Part shown: positions 60,997 to 64,000 of the stretch, piece after piece | Numbering within the stretch: position 1 is the stretch's first letter | Layout: each line of letters starts with the position of its first letter | Origin: an uncultured Gemmatimonadota bacterium | GTDB taxonomy: Bacteria > Gemmatimonadota > Gemmatimonadetes > Palauibacterales > Palauibacteraceae | Length of the DNA: 64,000 nucleotides | Direction: 5' to 3' | NCBI GenBank assembly: GCA_913043255.1 | Contig: CAJWLK010000002.1 | Location: forward strand, 245,305 to 309,304 | Notes under the pieces: generated by a model | What the model was told of the DNA's origin: nothing | Database searches by the model: none | Seen by the model: only the letters and a program-made list of their open reading frames with translations | Position numbers and translations under genes: made by a program

Positions 60997-61922
60997 TTTT
61001 TCTTTACCCCTCTGACCACAAGGTCTGCTGTAAGATTGATGATGAACGTTACGACAAAAAGAAGGATTCCTAGGGTGAACAGGGCTCGGTAATGTTCTGA
61101 GCCAATCGCAGTTTCTCCAAGTTCTGCCGCAATCGTTGCCGTAAGTGCACGTACTGAATCAAATGGACTTGTAGGGATATTCACCGAATGCCCACTCGCC
61201 ATAAGTACTGCCATCGTCTCCCCGAAGCCCCGACCTACTCCGAGCAGGACCGCGGCGACAAGCCCATTCTTGGCTGTGGGAAGCACAACCTTAAAAATCA
61301 CTTGCCACTTTGTGGCTCCCATAGCTTCAGCCGCCTCGCGGTAGCCATCCGGAACCGCCTTGAGCGCGTCTTCAGCAATCGTCGTCATGATTGGGGCAGC
61401 CATTAGGCCGAGGACAATGCCCGAGTTGAGGACCCCGAGTCCTACTGGGACATCGAACAGGTCAATAATAAGTGGATTCATGATCGAGAGACCGATGAAC
61501 CCCCATACGACTGAGGGGATTGCAGCTAAGAGTTCCACCAACACCTTGAGTGTTTCTCGGAGTCGACCCGTGGCGAACTCCCCTATGAAGATTGCAGCAC
61601 CAAGCGAGAACGGAACCGAAACCACCATAGCAAGACCGGTTACGCTCGCAGTTCCAGCTATCAGCGCGAGCACCCCGTATGTCGGATCCCGCAGTGACGT
61701 TGGCCGCCACGCCGGGCTCCCAAAAAACTCACGCACATTTAAGGGCCCAGCAATAAATCCAAAACCCTCTTTTGTGATAAAAACAAAGATCCCTATGATG
61801 AAGATAATCGCAGAGATACCACTCACGAAAACCAATAAGGCTATCGCCTTGTCTGTGTACCAATCCCGCCCACGGTGATCAAGATTCATCGATGCAGAAG
61901 GCTTGACTTTCTCAGTGAGCAT
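60993..61922 (-). CDS. pstC: Phosphate ABC transporter permease PstC
   Basis: The 309-residue permease has about six hydrophobic segments, a periplasmic loop with SPAWRPTSLRDPTYGVLALIAGT, and the EAA-loop DGYREAAEAMGATKWQVIFKVVLPTAKNGL. GVGRGFGETMAVLMASG, the PstC helix, follows. ATG 61922 lies inside the end of the phoU fusion gene (11 bp overlap). It forms the PstCA channel. Confidence 0.95.
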   Translation of the reverse strand: MLTEKVKPSASMNLDHRGRDWYTDKAIALLVFVSGISAIIFIIGIFVFITKEGFGFIAGPLNVREFFGSPAWRPTSLRDPTYGVLALIAGTASVTGLAMVVSVPFSLGAAIFIGEFATGRLRETLKVLVELLAAIPSVVWGFIGLSIMNPLIIDLFDVPVGLGVLNSGIVLGLMAAPIMTTIAEDALKAVPDGYREAAEAMGATKWQVIFKVVLPTAKNGLVAAVLLGVGRGFGETMAVLMASGHSVNIPTSPFDSVRALTATIAAELGETAIGSEHYRALFTLGILLFVVTFIINLTADLVVRGVKKK

Positions 61923-62994
61923 CCGGCCCTGCCAAGGTCTTCATGAGATCTTGAATACGAACTGCGATCATCTTGTAGAGGTCCTCTAGGACCTCCGTCG
62001 TGAATCCCTCTGGGATATCGATTGCCCACTCTAGAACGATCGTTCGGAATGGAACTTCAGTGATGTGCTCCAACACACCCTCTTCGAGGGCGATAATGAC
62101 ATGATAGGGTTGGACAGAGTCTAAGGGAGTTGTGAAAGGAGAGGGCATCTTATGCTTCACATCCATGCCACGTTCATCCATGAACTCAATAAGAGCAGGA
62201 TCAAGCCCTCCAGCTGGGTTCAATCCTGCACTCGTATATACCCCGCGCGTAGGGTAAGCTTTCTCGGCATAAGCTTCTGCTATTTGACTGGCCCGATTAT
62301 TCTCGTGACCCACAAACAAAATTCGGTAAATGCGTGGTTCACGTTCCTCCCCTGTAATCGCAAAGATCGCCTGTTCACTGATATTGTCCGCCTGCTCAGA
62401 AACCCGCTTAAGCAGATTGTTTATCCTGACTAAAGCAAAGCTGTCCTTCAGGGGGACCACACGGTCATTTGCTAACTCCACCAGGTGACCCAACACTGCA
62501 CTCAGTGTCAAATCTATCGGGCGCACTAACCCTTCGTGCATCTGTAATGCGCGCTCAAGATCCTCCTCAAAGAATGAGGTCAGGGCTTCTCCCAGCGCAT
62601 GACGTGCCTGCTGAGCAATGATTTCGATATCACGAGTGACACGTTCTGGAGGTTGTGTTGTCAGGTGCAGTACTTCTCTACCGATCGTGCCCGCATAGTC
62701 ACCGATCCGTTCCAGTGCCACGTTTAGTCGGAGGACTGCGGAGGCGAAGCGCAGATGTCCCGCACTGGGCGCATGTCGGATGATGAACGTGTGGCACAGG
62801 GAGTCGATTTGTTGGATCCGCCGATTCACCTGACGGTCACCCAAAATCACTTTGGTCGCGAGATCTTTGTCCCATCCAATGAGTGCTTGAACGGTATCTC
62901 TCAGCTGATCTTCAACGAGTGTGGCTACCTTATGAAACTTTCTCCGAACCTCATCGAGGTCCATCTGCATTCGTTCTTCATATTGAGCTTTCAT
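61912..62994 (-). CDS. PhoU fused to an inactive LMW-phosphatase/ArsC-like domain
   Basis: Residues 1-215 are PhoU-like: two three-helix repeats with the metal-binding type block VALERIGDYAGTIGREV and its counterpart LLKRVSEQADNISEQA. Residues 222-355 resemble low-molecular-weight protein tyrosine phosphatase/arsenate reductase. They have RILFVGHENNRASQIAEAYA in place of the VCxxNxxRSQxAE P-loop, then YTSAGLNPAGGLDPALIEFMDERG. The catalytic Cys is Gly229, the P-loop Arg position is Ala235, and the late DP acid reads IPEG. PhoU normally represses phosphate signalling through PstB and PhoR. The fused dead domain could bind phosphate or a phosphorylated partner; this is inference. Confidence 0.88.
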   Translation of the reverse strand: MKAQYEERMQMDLDEVRRKFHKVATLVEDQLRDTVQALIGWDKDLATKVILGDRQVNRRIQQIDSLCHTFIIRHAPSAGHLRFASAVLRLNVALERIGDYAGTIGREVLHLTTQPPERVTRDIEIIAQQARHALGEALTSFFEEDLERALQMHEGLVRPIDLTLSAVLGHLVELANDRVVPLKDSFALVRINNLLKRVSEQADNISEQAIFAITGEEREPRIYRILFVGHENNRASQIAEAYAEKAYPTRGVYTSAGLNPAGGLDPALIEFMDERGMDVKHKMPSPFTTPLDSVQPYHVIIALEEGVLEHITEVPFRTIVLEWAIDIPEGFTTEVLEDLYKMIAVRIQDLMKTLAGPDAH

Positions 62995-63033
62995 GTTAAG
63001 ACTCGCCTCAATTGCTGGCAGAAAGAACAGGCA

Positions 63034-63903
63034 TTACGTGCAGTCAAACGAACCGGCAGGAGCATAGCCCCTATCGAGTATGATGCACTGAGCTTCTTTG
63101 CCAAAAATCCAATCCATGTATTCCTTGATCATACCGGTCGGCTCTCCAGCGGTATACATCAAAAGCGGTCTCGCGACAGGGTATGTCCCATCGATGGCAC
63201 TCTCCACGGCTGGCAACACACAGTCCCCGCCGTCCGTCGACGAAATACAAGGCATTTCAACTTCTTCAGTGGCGTAAGCGAGGCCACTGTATCCGATTGC
63301 ACAAGGCGTATTCGCTACTAGGTCGACGACCTCTGATGACCCGTTCATATCGAGCGAACCCAGCTTGTATTCCGCACCAGCTAAGACTGCCTCCTGAAAA
63401 TAAGCATAAGTCCCGGAATTGTTCTGCCGGCTCACCCTTACAATCTCATCATTTGAGCATCCGGGAATGCTCACACCCAGTTGGCTCCAAGTCTCGTAAG
63501 CTCCACCTTCTGCATAGATCTGCGAAAGCTGTGTAGTGGACATCGCATCTATCGGATTGTCAGGGTGAAGGAATACGGCAAGAGCATCAAAGGCCACGGT
63601 GTGCTCAATTGGATCGACTCCCCGGGCACGCGCTTCCTCAAGCTCACTTTCTCTCATCGCTCGGCTTGCGTTCGCAATATCCACGGTCCCGTTAATCATC
63701 GCACTAATCCCGGTCCCGGAACCCCCGCCAGACACTGCCACGGCGACACTAGGATTCACTACACCGTAGTTCTCTGCCCAAGCCTGAGCCACGTTGACCA
63801 ACGTGTCCGAGCCCTTGTTTTGGATGACGGCGCGACTTGAACCACCTCCGCAGGATACGGTAAACAAAAGGATTGGAAGGACTTTTAACATTTCACTTGC
63901 CAA
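63034..63903 (-). CDS. pstS: Phosphate-binding lipoprotein PstS
   Basis: The 289-residue protein has a lipobox FTVSC and the PBP-like phosphate-binding fold: KGSDTLVNVAQAWAENY, VSGGGSGTGISAMINGTVDIANASR, FDALAVFLHPDNP, and RQNNSGTYAYFQEAVL. Six further Cys in the mature region may form disulfides. TTG 63903 is chosen because AAGGAG lies seven bases upstream; ATG 63891 is four codons later. It is the first gene of the operon, with phoU 39 bp downstream. It captures phosphate in the periplasm. Confidence 0.93.
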   Translation of the reverse strand: MASEMLKVLPILLFTVSCGGGSSRAVIQNKGSDTLVNVAQAWAENYGVVNPSVAVAVSGGGSGTGISAMINGTVDIANASRAMRESELEEARARGVDPIEHTVAFDALAVFLHPDNPIDAMSTTQLSQIYAEGGAYETWSQLGVSIPGCSNDEIVRVSRQNNSGTYAYFQEAVLAGAEYKLGSLDMNGSSEVVDLVANTPCAIGYSGLAYATEEVEMPCISSTDGGDCVLPAVESAIDGTYPVARPLLMYTAGEPTGMIKEYMDWIFGKEAQCIILDRGYAPAGSFDCT

Positions 63904-64000
63904 GTGTAATCTCCTTAAAGGGTTGTCTGATGTCCCATGACGACGACTCATGTAACAAAGATTGGCACGAAGGTGGGGGGGGTTTGTAACAGTTTCGTAT
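63904..64000 (-). promoter_or_regulatory. Region upstream of pstS with GTTACA repeats, possible PhoB site
   Basis: On the minus strand the word GTTACA occurs twice (63985-63990 and 63951-63956), the first as CTGTTACA, which is similar to a PhoB half-site (CTGTCAT). The spacing of about 34 bp is not that of a standard Pho box. A C-rich run (about 63974-63981) lies between them. The region is cut off by the window end. Confidence 0.25.

Overview
The window is chromosomal DNA of moderate GC from a Gram-negative bacterium. Outer-membrane proteins, a TonB-dependent receptor, lipoproteins, Tat substrates and DAP biosynthesis all point that way. The mix of TonB receptor with an N-terminal carboxypeptidase-like domain, secreted S9 peptidase, DUF2911 and DUF4377 lipoproteins, a membrane-linked molybdenum hydroxylase and a one-piece GcvP resembles uncultured aerobic marine Gemmatimonadota. 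That placement is inference from gene style, not from a marker comparison. No insertion sequence, prophage, CRISPR array or rRNA was found; the one tRNA is tRNA-Lys(CTT).

Region 1 (1-14,900) is the replication-origin neighbourhood. The ancestral minus-strand series rpmH-rnpA-yidD-yidC-mnmE-mnmG is present, but it is interrupted by two plus-strand genes: an Fpg/Nei-like glycosylase without the catalytic proline and a DUF1207-type outer-membrane protein. Divergent promoters separate rpmH from dnaA. The AT-rich dnaA-dnaN gap looks like oriC, with variant DnaA boxes, a CTA-triplet run resembling DnaA-trios and a TA-rich unwinding stretch. Downstream come dnaN, a YIP1 membrane protein, a NUDIX hydrolase, an MBL hydrolase and the minus-strand pair dapF-mutY. 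A structured leader or small RNA with a tiny ORF and a terminator lies just upstream of dapF.

Region 2 (15,200-31,500) holds a glycine-cleavage and lipoylation module (gcvH, gcvP, a UPF0173 hydrolase, a LipM-like octanoyltransferase), an ExbB/TolQ-type proton channel, a TonB receptor between two strong palindromic terminators, a lytic transglycosylase, a cold-shock protein, polA with a decayed proofreading site, and a Tat-exported SDR protein.

Region 3 (31,500-39,700) is a minus-strand operon for a Tat-exported molybdenum hydroxylase (FeS, Mo and FAD subunits) with a cytochrome b anchor and a small unknown protein, next to a large outer-membrane barrel and a RemA-like protein.

Region 4 (39,700-58,450) is metabolic: HD phosphohydrolase, radical SAM enzyme and metallophosphoesterase in an overlapping chain; HDAC-like deacetylase; M24 peptidase and dipeptide epimerase; secreted S9 peptidase; aminotransferase; SGNH hydrolase; YaaA; a sodium:solute symporter with an overlapping 33-residue partner; and a cluster of TauE permease, lipoprotein RidA and Tat-exported class V PLP enzyme.

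Region 5 (58,500-64,000) is a six-gene pst operon (pstS, phoU fusion, pstC, pstA, pstB1, pstB2). Its two ATPases carry complementary defects that predict one consensus and one degenerate ATP site. Its PhoU is fused to a low-molecular-weight phosphatase/ArsC-like domain that has lost its catalytic residues. I regard this as the most novel system in the window.
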